Source: Streptomyces ficellus (lineage in GTDB: Bacteria; Actinomycetota; Actinomycetes; Streptomycetales; Streptomycetaceae). From it: a stretch of 64,000 bases of DNA. The stretch spans positions 43,283 through 107,282 of the forward strand of contig NZ_JAUEPL010000018.1 of NCBI RefSeq assembly GCF_030406405.1. The letters are read 5' to 3'. Shown here in pieces: positions 8,589-16,993 of the stretch. Position 1 is the first letter of the stretch, and every line of letters starts with the position of its first letter. The position numbers were made by a program, and so were the translations under genes. The notes under the pieces are model-generated. The model was not told the DNA's origin, made no database searches, and was given only the letters and a program-made list of their open reading frames with translations.

Positions 8589-10736
8589 ATGACACGGCAC
8601 GAAGAAACTGAGGCCCGGGACGCGGCGGGGACGCGGGGGGCGGGGGAGACGTCGGGCACGGTGGAGGCGTCGGGCACGGTGGAGGCGTCGGGCGCGGCCG
8701 GGGTGCCGGACGCCGTCCGGGCGTTGCTTGGGCGGTCCCACCGGCTGGGGGCCGACCCGCGCAACACCAACTACGCGGGCGGCAACACCTCCGCCAAGGG
8801 CACCGCCACCGACCCGGTGACCGGCGACGGCATCGACCTGATGTGGGTCAAGGGCTCCGGGGGCGATCTCGGGACCCTCAAGGCGGACGGGCTCGCGGCG
8901 CTGCGCCTCGACCGGCTGCGGGCACTGACGGGGGTGTACCCGGGCGTCGAGCGCGAGGACGAGATGGTCGCCGCCTTCGACCACTGCCTGTACGGCAAGG
9001 GCGGCGCCGCGCCCTCCATCGACACCGCCATGCACGCACTGGTGGACGCCGCCCACGTGGACCACCTCCACCCCGACTCGGGCATCGCGCTCGCCTGCGC
9101 GGCCGATGGCGAGAAGCTCACCGCCGAGTGCTTCGGCGACCAGGTCGTATGGGTGCCCTGGCGGCGGCCCGGGTTCCAGCTCGGCCTGGACATCGCCGCC
9201 ATCAAGGAGGCCAATCCGCAGGCCATCGGCTGTGTCCTCGGCGGTCACGGCATCACCGCGTGGGGCGCGACCTCCGAGGAGTGCGAGGCCAACTCGCTGC
9301 ACATCATCCGCACCGCCGAGGCCTTCCTCGCCGAGCGCGGACGGCCCGAGCCCTTCGGCCCCGTACGACAGGGGTACGCACCCCTCGCCGAGGCCGAGCG
9401 CCGGGAGCGGGCCGCCGCGCTCGCCCCCCACATCCGGGCCCTCGCCTCCACCGACCGCCCCCAGGTCGGCCACTTCAACGACTGCGACGCCGTCCTCGAC
9501 TTCATCTCCCGCGCCGACCACCCGCGGCTCGCCGCGCTGGGCACCTCCTGCCCGGACCACTTCCTGCGGACGAAGGTCAGGCCGCTGGTCCTCGACCTGC
9601 CCCCGTCCGCGCCCCTGGACGAGGCGGTCACCCGGCTGCGCGAACTCCACGCCGCCTACCGCGAGGAGTACCGCGCGTACTACCAACGGCACGCGGACGC
9701 CGGCTCGCCCGCGATGCGCGGCGCGGACCCGGCGATCGTCCTCGTGCCCGGCGTCGGCATGTTCTCGTACGGCAAGGACAAGCAGACCGCGCGCGTCGCC
9801 GGCGAGTTCTACGTCAACGCCATCAACGTGATGCGCGGCGCGGAGGCGGTCTCCTCCTACGCGCCGATCGAGGAGCGCGAGAAGTTCCGCATCGAGTACT
9901 GGGAGCTGGAAGAGGCCAAGCTGCGGCGCATGCCCGGGCCCAAGCCGCTGGCGACCCGCGTGGCGCTGGTCACGGGCGCCGGTTCCGGCATCGGCAAGGC
10001 CATCGCGCACCGGCTGGCCGCCGAGGGCGCCTGCGTGGTCGTCGCCGACCTCAACGCGCGGGCAGCCGCCGCGGTCGCGGAGGAACTGGGCGGCTCCGAC
10101 AAGGCCGTCGCCGTCACCGTCGACGTGACGAGCGAGGAGCAGATCGCGGCCGCCTTCCGCGAGGCGCTGCTCGCCTTCGGCGGGGTGGACCTGGTCGTCA
10201 ACAACGCCGGGATCTCCGTCTCCAAGCCCCTGCTGGAGACCACCGCGAAGGACTGGGACCTCCAGCACGACATCATGGCCCGCGGCTCCTTCCTCGTCTC
10301 GCGGGAGGCCGCCCGCGTGATGATCGCGCAGGGACTGGGCGGCGACATCGTCTACATCGCGTCCAAGAACGCCGTCTTCGCCGGCCCCAACAACATCGCC
10401 TACTCCGCGACCAAGGCCGACCAGGCCCACCAGGTGCGGCTGCTCGCGGCCGAGCTGGGCGAGCACGGCATCCGTGTCAACGGCGTGAACCCCGACGGTG
10501 TGGTGCGCGGGTCCGGCATCTTCGCGGCGGGCTGGGGCGCGCAGCGGGCGGCGGTGTACGGGGTGGAGGAGGACGAGCTCGGCGAGTTCTACGCCCAGCG
10601 CACCCTGCTCAAGCGCGAGGTGCTGCCCGAGCACGTCGCCAACGCCGTGTTCGCGCTGACCGGCGGCGACCTCACGCACACCACGGGCCTGCACGTCCCG
10701 GTCGACGCGGGCGTCGCCGCCGCGTTCCTGCGGTGA
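8589..10736 (+). CDS. rhaEW: Bifunctional rhamnulose-1-phosphate aldolase / L-lactaldehyde dehydrogenase
   Basis: 715-residue fusion. Residues ~40-440 are a class II aldolase with the metal-binding HLH pair at 159/161 (VDHLHPDSG) and H220 (GGHG). Residues ~455-715 are a short-chain dehydrogenase with TGAGSGIG at 462-469, NNAG and a YSATK active site. The aldolase yields DHAP and L-lactaldehyde; the second domain oxidises lactaldehyde to L-lactate, feeding lutABC downstream. The first ~38 residues are a low-complexity tail with a tandem SGTVEA hexapeptide (18-bp repeat near 8652-8687). ATG 8589 is preferred because GGGGAG is 10 nt upstream; GTG 8580 and ATG 8571 are in frame. Confidence 0.93.
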   Translation: MTRHEETEARDAAGTRGAGETSGTVEASGTVEASGAAGVPDAVRALLGRSHRLGADPRNTNYAGGNTSAKGTATDPVTGDGIDLMWVKGSGGDLGTLKADGLAALRLDRLRALTGVYPGVEREDEMVAAFDHCLYGKGGAAPSIDTAMHALVDAAHVDHLHPDSGIALACAADGEKLTAECFGDQVVWVPWRRPGFQLGLDIAAIKEANPQAIGCVLGGHGITAWGATSEECEANSLHIIRTAEAFLAERGRPEPFGPVRQGYAPLAEAERRERAAALAPHIRALASTDRPQVGHFNDCDAVLDFISRADHPRLAALGTSCPDHFLRTKVRPLVLDLPPSAPLDEAVTRLRELHAAYREEYRAYYQRHADAGSPAMRGADPAIVLVPGVGMFSYGKDKQTARVAGEFYVNAINVMRGAEAVSSYAPIEEREKFRIEYWELEEAKLRRMPGPKPLATRVALVTGAGSGIGKAIAHRLAAEGACVVVADLNARAAAAVAEELGGSDKAVAVTVDVTSEEQIAAAFREALLAFGGVDLVVNNAGISVSKPLLETTAKDWDLQHDIMARGSFLVSREAARVMIAQGLGGDIVYIASKNAVFAGPNNIAYSATKADQAHQVRLLAAELGEHGIRVNGVNPDGVVRGSGIFAAGWGAQRAAVYGVEEDELGEFYAQRTLLKREVLPEHVANAVFALTGGDLTHTTGLHVPVDAGVAAAFLR

Positions 10737-10788
10737 CACCGGGCGGGCCCGCCCGCCCGGCCGTCCGCCGCCTCCGCCACCGCCCCCG

Positions 10789-10805
10789 GCCCCCGAAGCG
10801 GGGGC
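10789..10805 (+). other. Hairpin between rhaEW and rhaB
   Basis: GCCCCCG and CGGGGGC form a 7-bp stem around a 3-nt loop in the 124-bp gap between rhaEW and rhaB. There is no T-run after it, so it is more likely an mRNA processing or stability element, or a weak attenuator, than a full terminator. It could lower rhaB-lutABC expression relative to rhaI. Confidence 0.4.
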
Positions 10806-10860
10806 GGGGGACGGCCCCAGCCACCCCACCACGAGCGCACCGCATGCCATCCGAGGACCC

Positions 10861-12390
10861 ATGTCACTCACCCCCGCCCCCGCCCCCGCCCCTGCCCCCG
10901 GAGTCTTCGCCGCCGTCGACCTCGGCGCGTCCAGCGGACGTGTGATGGTCGCCAGGGTCGGGCCCGCGTCCCTGCGCCTGGAAGAGGTGCACCGCTTCCC
11001 GAACCGGCCCGTGCGCGTCGGCGGCACCCTGCACTGGGACGTCCTCGCGCTGTACCGGGGCGTGCTGGACGGACTGCGGGCCGCCGGGGCGGCGGCGGGC
11101 GGACGGCTCGCGGGCGTCGGTGTCGACGGCTGGGCGGTGGACTACGGGCTGCTCGACGCGGCCGGGGCGCTCCTGGGCAACCCCGTGCACTACCGGGACG
11201 CGCGCACGGACGGGGCGGCCGAGAAGGTCGCCGCCGTGCTCCCGCCCGCGGAGCTGTACGCCGCGACCGGGCTTCAGCGCCTGCCGTTCAACACCGTCTA
11301 CCAGTTGGTCGCCGCCCACGGCACACCGCAACTCGCGGCGGCGCGGCGCCTGTTGATGATCCCCGACCTGATCTCGTACTGGCTCACCGGCCAGCAGGGC
11401 ACCGAGATCACCAACGCCTCCACCACCCAGCTCGTCGACCCGCGCACCCGCGACTGGTCACCGCTCGTCGCCGCCCGCCTCGGTATCGACCTCGGCCTCT
11501 TCGCGCCCCTGCGCGGCCCCGGTGACCCGGCCGGGCTGCTGCGCCCCGAGGTGCTGACCGAGGCGGGCCTCGAAGGCCCCGTCCCCGTGACCGCGGTCGG
11601 TTCGCACGACACGGCCTCCGCGGTGGTGGGCGTACCGGCGGCGGGGGAGGACTTCGCGTACATCGCCACCGGCACCTGGTCCCTCGCCGGTCTCGAACTC
11701 GACCGCCCCGTGCTCACCGAGGAGTCCAGGGCGGCGAACTTCACCAATGAGCTCGGCGTGGACGGCACCGTCCGCTACCTCCGCAACATCATGGGCCTCT
11801 GGCTCCTCCAGGAGTGCCTGCGCACCTGGGACGCCCAGGGGGAACCGCAGGACCTCGCCGCCCTGCTCGCCGCAGCCGGGCGGGCCATGCCCCTGCGCTC
11901 GGTCGTGGACGCGGGCGACCCCGCCTTCCTCGCCCCCGGCGACATGCCCCGCCGGATCGCCGAGGCCTGCGCACGCACCGGGCAGCCGCGGCCGCGGACC
12001 CCCGCCGAGACCGCCCGCTGTGTACTGGACTCGCTGGCCCTCGCCCACCGCCGGGCCGTCGAGGAGGCCCAGGCGCTGTCCGGCCGGAGGGTGAGCACGG
12101 TGCACATCGTCGGCGGGGGCGCGCGCAACACGCTCCTGTGCCGGCTGACGGCCGACGCGACCGGCCTGCCGGTCGTCGCGGGCCCGGCCGAGGCCGCAGC
12201 GCTCGGAAACGTCCTGGTCCAGGCCCGCGCGGCCGGGGTGATCAGCGGCGGCCTGGCCGGGATGCGGGCGCTGCTGCGCACCACCCAGCCCTTGCGGTAC
12301 TACGATCCGGCGGGTGATCGTGCGGCCTGGGACGAGGCCGCGGACCGGATCGCCCGGGGCCGAGGGAAGGAGACCGGGACGTGCGCGTAG
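10861..12390 (+). CDS. rhaB: L-rhamnulokinase
   Basis: 509-residue FGGY-family sugar kinase phosphorylating L-rhamnulose at O1. The actin-like ATPase core is seen in FAAVDLGASSGRVMVARV (phosphate 1 motif), GVDGWAVDYGLLD with the catalytic aspartate, and the C-terminal GGGARNTLLCRLTAD adenosine motif. Length fits RhaB. The first ~15 residues are an Ala-Pro repeat. Start ATG 10861 follows GAGGACCC. The gene ends 10 nt inside the start of lutA, so the lactate genes are coupled to it. Confidence 0.93.
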   Translation: MSLTPAPAPAPAPGVFAAVDLGASSGRVMVARVGPASLRLEEVHRFPNRPVRVGGTLHWDVLALYRGVLDGLRAAGAAAGGRLAGVGVDGWAVDYGLLDAAGALLGNPVHYRDARTDGAAEKVAAVLPPAELYAATGLQRLPFNTVYQLVAAHGTPQLAAARRLLMIPDLISYWLTGQQGTEITNASTTQLVDPRTRDWSPLVAARLGIDLGLFAPLRGPGDPAGLLRPEVLTEAGLEGPVPVTAVGSHDTASAVVGVPAAGEDFAYIATGTWSLAGLELDRPVLTEESRAANFTNELGVDGTVRYLRNIMGLWLLQECLRTWDAQGEPQDLAALLAAAGRAMPLRSVVDAGDPAFLAPGDMPRRIAEACARTGQPRPRTPAETARCVLDSLALAHRRAVEEAQALSGRRVSTVHIVGGGARNTLLCRLTADATGLPVVAGPAEAAALGNVLVQARAAGVISGGLAGMRALLRTTQPLRYYDPAGDRAAWDEAADRIARGRGKETGTCA

Positions 12391-13136
12391 CCCTCTTCGT
12401 CACGTGCGTCAACGACACGCTCTATCCGCGCACCGGGCGGGCCGTGGTGTCCCTCCTGGAACGGCTGGGCGTGGAGGTCGCCTTCCCCCAGGCCCAGAGC
12501 TGCTGCGGGCAGCCGCACTTCAACACCGGTTACCGGCACGAGACGGAGCCGCTGGTGCGCCGCTTCGACGCCGCCTTCCGGGAGTACGAGTACGTCGTCA
12601 CCCCGTCCGGTTCGTGCGCCGCGATGGTCCGCGACAACTACCCGCGCATCGGGGCCAAGGCCGCCGCCGAGGGGCGCGGCCGGGCGCTGGCGGAGGCGGC
12701 GGCACGGTCGGTGCCCAAGACGTACGAACTGACCGAGTTCCTGGTCGACGTGCTGGGCGTGACCGATGTCGGGGCGTACTTCCCGCACACCGTGACCTAC
12801 CACCCCACCTGCCACGGCCTGCGCGTGCTGGGCCTGCGCGACCGGCCCCGCCGGCTGCTGGAGCACGTCAAGGGGCTCGAACTGCGCGAGCTGCCGGGCG
12901 CCGAGGAGTGCTGCGGTTTCGGCGGCACGTTCGCCGTGAAGAACGCGGCCGTGTCGGCGGCGATGGGCGCCGACAAGGCGGGCCACATCGAGGGCACCGG
13001 CGCCGAGGCGGTGTGCACGGTCGACAACTCCTGCCTGATGCACATCGGTGGCACGCTCGCCAGGCGGGGGTCCGGCATCCGGCCCGTGCACCTCGCGGAG
13101 ATCCTCGCCGCGACCGAGGAGGAGCCGTACGCATGA
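12381..13136 (+). CDS. lutA: L-lactate utilisation iron-sulfur protein LutA
   Basis: 251-residue protein with two CCG cysteine-rich domains: C9 with SCCGQPHF at 40-47, and HPTCHGLR with ECCGFGG in the second half. In the LutABC complex it carries electrons during oxidation of L-lactate to pyruvate at the membrane. GTG 12381 lies inside the 3' end of rhaB with GGAAGGAGA 8-15 nt upstream, and its stop overlaps the ATG of lutB. Placement behind rhaEW makes sense because that enzyme produces lactate. Confidence 0.93.
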   Translation: MRVALFVTCVNDTLYPRTGRAVVSLLERLGVEVAFPQAQSCCGQPHFNTGYRHETEPLVRRFDAAFREYEYVVTPSGSCAAMVRDNYPRIGAKAAAEGRGRALAEAAARSVPKTYELTEFLVDVLGVTDVGAYFPHTVTYHPTCHGLRVLGLRDRPRRLLEHVKGLELRELPGAEECCGFGGTFAVKNAAVSAAMGADKAGHIEGTGAEAVCTVDNSCLMHIGGTLARRGSGIRPVHLAEILAATEEEPYA

Positions 13137-14602
13137 GCGGTACGTATCTGGGGATGCCCGCGTTCCCGAAGGCGGCGCGGGAGGCCGTACACGATCAGAC
13201 GCTGCGCGGCAATCTGCGCCACGCCACCCGCACCATCCGCGACAAGCGGGCCAGGGCCGTGGCCGAGCTGGAGGACTGGCCGGCGCTGCGGGCGGCGGGC
13301 AGGGCCGTCAAGGATCGCACGCTGCGTCACCTCGACCGCTACCTGGTCCAGTTGGAGGAGGCGGTGACCGCGGCGGGCGGGATCGTGCACTGGGCAGCCG
13401 ACGCCGACGAGGCCAACCGCATCGTCACCCATCTGGTGAAGGCGACCGGCGAGAGCGAGGTCGTCAAGGTCAAGTCGATGGCCACGCAGGAGATCGGGCT
13501 GAACGAGGCGCTGGAGGCCGAGGGCATCCGGGCGTACGAGACCGACCTCGCCGAGCTGATCGTGCAGCTCGGCGAGGACCGCCCCTCGCACATCCTGGTA
13601 CCGGCCATCCACCGCAACCGGGGCGAGATCCGCGACATCTTCGCGCGCACCATGGGGGAGTGGGGCAGGCCCGCACCCGACGGCCTGACCGACAGCCCCG
13701 CCGAGCTGGCGGAGGCGGCCCGGCTGCACCTCCGGGAGAAGTTCCTGCGCGCCAAGGTCGGCATCTCCGGCGCCAACTTCATGGTGGCCGAGACGGGCAC
13801 GCTCGTCGTGGTCGAGTCCGAGGGCAACGGACGGATGTGCCTGACGCTCCCCGAGACGCTGATCTCGGTCGTCGGCATCGAGAAAGTCGTACCCACCTGG
13901 CAGGACCTGGAAGTGTTCCTGCAACTCCTCCCGCGCTCCTCGACGGCCGAGCGGATGAACCCGTACACCAGCACCTGGACCGGCACGACGGACGGCGACG
14001 GGCCGCAGACGTTCCATCTGGTGCTGCTGGACAACGGCCGCACCGACACCCTGGCCGACGAGGTGGGCCGCCAGGCGCTGCGCTGCATCCGCTGCTCGGC
14101 CTGCCTGAACGTGTGCCCGGTGTACGAGCGGGCCGGCGGGCACGCGTACGGCTCCGTCTACCCCGGCCCGATTGGCGCGATCCTCAGCCCGCAGCTGCGC
14201 GGTACGCAGACGGAGATCGACGCCTCGCTGCCGTACGCGTCCTCGCTCTGCGGGGCCTGCTACGAGGTGTGCCCGGTCGCCATCGACATCCCGGAGGTGC
14301 TGGTCCATCTGCGGGAGCGGGTGGTGGAGGGCGGCGAGGTGACCCGGCGGGGCGTCAGGGTCACCCTCAAGCCCGCGAAGGGCCACGCGGCCGAGCGGGC
14401 GGCGATGCGGGCGGCCCGGTGGACCCTGGACCACCCGGGCGCACTGCGCGCGGGACAGCGGCTGGCGGCCCGTACGCGCCGCGTCCATCCCCAGCGGCTG
14501 CCGGGTCCGGGGCGGGCGTGGAGCGACACGCGGGCGTTGCCCGAGGTGCCCGAGGAGTCGTTCAGACACTGGTGGCAGCGCACGCGTGGAGGTGCCCGGT
14601 GA
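13133..14602 (+). CDS. lutB: L-lactate utilisation ferredoxin-type subunit LutB
   Basis: 489 residues. An LUD domain fills the first ~300 residues (VKVKSMATQEIGLNEAL, GISGANFMVAETGTLVV). Two 4Fe-4S motifs of ferredoxin type follow, CIRCSACLNVCPVY and CGACYEVCPVAIDIP. This is the central subunit of the LutABC L-lactate oxidation complex. ATG 13133 overlaps the lutA stop (ATGA). The frame is open 800 nt upstream, but that part lies over lutA and is not used. The last ~60 residues are basic and poorly conserved in appearance. Confidence 0.94.
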   Translation: MSGTYLGMPAFPKAAREAVHDQTLRGNLRHATRTIRDKRARAVAELEDWPALRAAGRAVKDRTLRHLDRYLVQLEEAVTAAGGIVHWAADADEANRIVTHLVKATGESEVVKVKSMATQEIGLNEALEAEGIRAYETDLAELIVQLGEDRPSHILVPAIHRNRGEIRDIFARTMGEWGRPAPDGLTDSPAELAEAARLHLREKFLRAKVGISGANFMVAETGTLVVVESEGNGRMCLTLPETLISVVGIEKVVPTWQDLEVFLQLLPRSSTAERMNPYTSTWTGTTDGDGPQTFHLVLLDNGRTDTLADEVGRQALRCIRCSACLNVCPVYERAGGHAYGSVYPGPIGAILSPQLRGTQTEIDASLPYASSLCGACYEVCPVAIDIPEVLVHLRERVVEGGEVTRRGVRVTLKPAKGHAAERAAMRAARWTLDHPGALRAGQRLAARTRRVHPQRLPGPGRAWSDTRALPEVPEESFRHWWQRTRGGAR

Positions 14603-15249
14603 ACAGCAGGGAGCGCGTCCTGGCGCGGGTGCGCCGGGCGCTGGCGGACGTCCCGCGCGAGGAGCGGCCGCGGGACTTCCCGGTACCGCGCGACTATCTG
14701 CGGCGGCACGGCGACGGCGAGCGGAGCGCGGCGCGGACGGCCGCGCTGCTGGCCGGGAACCTCGCCGATTACCGGGCCGTCGTGCACCGGACGTCCACCG
14801 CCGGGCTGCCGGGCCTGCTGGCGCGGCTGCTGGCGGAGCACGGCTCGCGGTCGGTGGTCCTGCCGCCGGGGCTGCCGCCCGAGTGGCTGGCCGCCGCCGA
14901 TGTGACCGTGGTGCGCGACCGGGAGACGGTCACCCCGGCGGAGCTGGACGCCGTGGACACCGTGGTCACCGGGTGCGCGGTGGCGATCGCGGAGACCGGC
15001 ACCCTTGTCCTGGACGGCGGCCCCGACCAGGGCCGGCGGCGGATCACCCTGGTCCCGGACCATCACCTCTGCGTCGTACGGGTCCCCGGCCAGGTGGTCG
15101 ACTCGGTGCCGCAAGCTCTGGAGCGACTGGACCCGGCCCGCCCGCTGACCTGGATCTCGGGCCCTTCGGCGACCAGTGACATCGAGCTGGACCGGGTGGA
15201 GGGCGTACACGGCCCGCGCACCCTGGAGGTCATCCTGGTCGAGGACTGA
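14599..15249 (+). CDS. lutC: L-lactate utilisation protein LutC
   Basis: 216-residue LUD-domain protein, third part of the LutABC complex. Visible: RERVLARVRRAL at the N-terminus, VTGCAVAIAETGTLVLDGGPDQGRR in the core, and WISGPSATSDIELDRVEGVHGP near the C-terminus, a stretch strongly conserved in LutC. GTG 14599 overlaps the lutB stop with GGAGG about 7 nt upstream. It closes the rhamnose-to-pyruvate operon; a strong hairpin follows 27 nt later. Confidence 0.93.
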   Translation: MNSRERVLARVRRALADVPREERPRDFPVPRDYLRRHGDGERSAARTAALLAGNLADYRAVVHRTSTAGLPGLLARLLAEHGSRSVVLPPGLPPEWLAAADVTVVRDRETVTPAELDAVDTVVTGCAVAIAETGTLVLDGGPDQGRRRITLVPDHHLCVVRVPGQVVDSVPQALERLDPARPLTWISGPSATSDIELDRVEGVHGPRTLEVILVED

Positions 15250-15275
15250 CCCCGCCCCTGTGGTCTCTCCCAGGA

Positions 15276-15311
15276 CCGGGCCACCCGCGCGCGTGGCGGC
15301 GGGCGGCCCGG
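15276..15311 (+). terminator. Terminator-like hairpin after lutC
   Basis: CCGGGCC-a-CCCGC and GCGGG-c-GGCCCGG form a 12-bp stem with one mismatch and a 10-nt loop, 27 nt after the lutC stop. There is no U-tract, as usual in streptomycetes. Three copies of GGAGTGGTTCA follow at 15328, 15342 and 15370, the last overlapping the end of the convergent DUF6131 gene. Confidence 0.6.
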
Positions 15312-15377
15312 GATGGTGGGTTCAGCCGGAGTGGTTCAGCAGGAGTGGTTCACAGGAGTTGGTGCACCGGGAGTGGT

Positions 15378-15533
15378 TCACCAGTAGTGGCGCCGTCCGC
15401 CGATCGCGTGGCCCATGGCGCCCAAGACCCAGAGGACCGCTCCGATCACGATCAGGATGAGTCCGATGGTCCACAGGATGCTGATGCCTGCGACGGCACC
15501 GACGATGAGCAGGACAAGCCCGAGGATGATCAT
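15378..15533 (-). CDS. DUF6131 small membrane protein
   Basis: 51-residue protein that is almost entirely two hydrophobic segments (MIILGLVLLIVGAVAGI, then WTIGLILIVIGAVLWVLGAM) ending in a charged, aromatic tail GHAIGGRRHYW. This pattern and length match the DUF6131 family common in streptomycetes; its function is unknown and a membrane location is certain from composition. ATG 15533 has GGAGG 5 nt upstream. It is convergent with lutC and divergent from the flavin hydroxylase. The AT-rich 150 bp upstream hold both promoters, but no box is clear enough to assign. Confidence 0.85.
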   Translation of the reverse strand: MIILGLVLLIVGAVAGISILWTIGLILIVIGAVLWVLGAMGHAIGGRRHYW

Positions 15534-15685
15534 GTCGCCTCCGATCACGGAGTGTCCCTCTCTTCAAGGAATCCCCGGTCTCAACCAGAGCAAACAGGGC
15601 AAAAACCCCAATCCCGCGTTTGAGGCATCCGGACTGCTACCTTTCGTGTTCTATTAATCGCACGGTGTCACCAACGGGAGGGTGC

Positions 15686-16900
15686 GTGAAGGTCGCGTGC
15701 GTCGGCGGCGGGCCCGCCGGGCTCTATTTCTCGATCCTCATGAAGCGGCAGGACCCGTCCCACGACATCACCGTCCACGAGCGCGACCCCGCCGGGTCGA
15801 CATACGGCTGGGGCGTGACCTACTGGCCGGGTCTGCTCGACAAGCTCCACGCCGCCGATCCCGCTTCCGCCCGCGCCATCCGCGAGCACTCGGTCCGGTG
15901 GAGCGGCGGAGTGGCGCACATCGGCGACCGCGTGACGGAGCACCACGGTGACGAGGGCTTCGGCATCGCCCGTCGTACCCTGCTCGACCTCCTCGCCGAG
16001 CGGGCCGCATCCCTCGGGGTGCGGCTGACGTTCGAGCATGCCGTCAGCGACGAGAGCGAGGCGCCGGACGCCGACCTGGTGGTCGCCTGCGACGGGGTCA
16101 ACAGCGCCCTGCGGGGGCGCCACACCGGCCACTTCGGCACCGAGGTGGCCGCCGGCCGGAACATGTACGTCTGGCTCGGCACCACCAAGGTCTTCGACTC
16201 CTTCACCTTCGCCTTCGTGGAGACGCCGCACGGCTGGATCTGGTGTTACGCCTACCGGTACGAGGAGGGCCGCAGCACCTGTGTCGTCGAGTGCTCCCCG
16301 GCCACCTGGACCGGTCTCGGGCTCCACCGAGCCGGCCGGGCCGAGGGCCTCGCCCTGCTGGAGCGGCTCTTCGCCAAGCCGCTGGACGGGCACCCGCTGA
16401 CCGGCCGCGCACGCGCGGACGGCAGCGCGCAGTGGCGCAGTTTCCGCACCGTGACCAACCGGACCTGGTACCGCGACAACCTCGTCCTGGTGGGGGACGC
16501 CGCCCACACGACGCACTACTCCATCGGCGCGGGCACCACGCTCGCACTGGAGGACGCCATCGCCCTGGCCGGCGCCCTGCGCGGAAGCCCCCGCCTCCAG
16601 CCGGCCCTCGCCCGCTACGAGCGGCAGCGGAAGGCCGCGATCCTGTCCGCCCAGAGCGCGGCCCGCTACAGCGCCCAGTGGTACGAGGACCTGCCGCGCT
16701 ACATCCAGCTGGCGCCGCCGCAGATGTTCGCGCTGCTCGGCCAGCGGCACTCCCCCCTGCTGCCGCACGTCCCGCCCCAGCTGTACTACCGGATCGACCG
16801 CGCCGCCGAGCAGCTTCAGGCGCTGCGCAGACTCAAGCGCTGGCTCGGCCCCAGGGTCGCGCGCACCCTGCACGCCCACTCAGGCGCCGCCCGGCGCTGA
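15686..16900 (+). CDS. FAD-dependent aromatic hydroxylase (salicylyl-CoA 5-hydroxylase-like)
   Basis: 404-residue group A flavoprotein monooxygenase. FAD-binding GGGPAGLYFS at 7-16, a mid-protein VVACDGVNSALRG (DG motif), and LVGDAAHTTHYSIGAGTTLALEDA (GD motif) are all present. The N-terminal pattern GLYFSILMKRQDP with STYGWGV resembles the hydroxylase half of salicylyl-CoA/anthraniloyl-CoA 5-monooxygenases and VioD-type indole hydroxylases, so an aromatic or CoA-linked substrate is likely; the actual one is not visible. GTG 15686 follows GGGAGG at the right distance. The in-frame GTG 15683 does not exist and the upstream reading from 15620 has no ribosome site. It stands alone, so no pathway can be inferred. 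Confidence 0.82.
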   Translation: MKVACVGGGPAGLYFSILMKRQDPSHDITVHERDPAGSTYGWGVTYWPGLLDKLHAADPASARAIREHSVRWSGGVAHIGDRVTEHHGDEGFGIARRTLLDLLAERAASLGVRLTFEHAVSDESEAPDADLVVACDGVNSALRGRHTGHFGTEVAAGRNMYVWLGTTKVFDSFTFAFVETPHGWIWCYAYRYEEGRSTCVVECSPATWTGLGLHRAGRAEGLALLERLFAKPLDGHPLTGRARADGSAQWRSFRTVTNRTWYRDNLVLVGDAAHTTHYSIGAGTTLALEDAIALAGALRGSPRLQPALARYERQRKAAILSAQSAARYSAQWYEDLPRYIQLAPPQMFALLGQRHSPLLPHVPPQLYYRIDRAAEQLQALRRLKRWLGPRVARTLHAHSGAARR

Positions 16901-16948
16901 CGCGCCGCCGACGCCCCGACGCCCACGCCTGGCGGGCGACCGGAGGAG

Positions 16949-16993
16949 CCGGAAGAGCGGAAGCAGCCGGAAGAGCGGAACCAGCCGGAAGAG
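16949..16993. repeat. 18-bp tandem repeat, 2.5 copies
   Basis: CCGGAAGAGCGGAAGCAG, a second copy with one change, and a half copy (CCGGAAGAG) fill the gap between the convergent hydroxylase and protease genes, ending directly at the protease stop codon. Confidence 0.85.

Noticed and set aside
8160..11027. Minus-strand open frame of 955 codons across rhaI, rhaEW and rhaB
   Set aside because: It lies antisense to three well-supported genes, is Arg/Gly/Val-rich without any domain pattern, and exists because high third-position GC keeps antisense frames open.
15620..15685. Longer N-terminus for the flavin hydroxylase
   Set aside because: The FAD motif should begin within a few residues of the start; GTG 15686 has a good ribosome site and the upstream part has none.
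16949..16993. CRISPR array
   Set aside because: Units are contiguous tandem repeats without spacers; no cas genes in the window. The same holds for the other repeat arrays.
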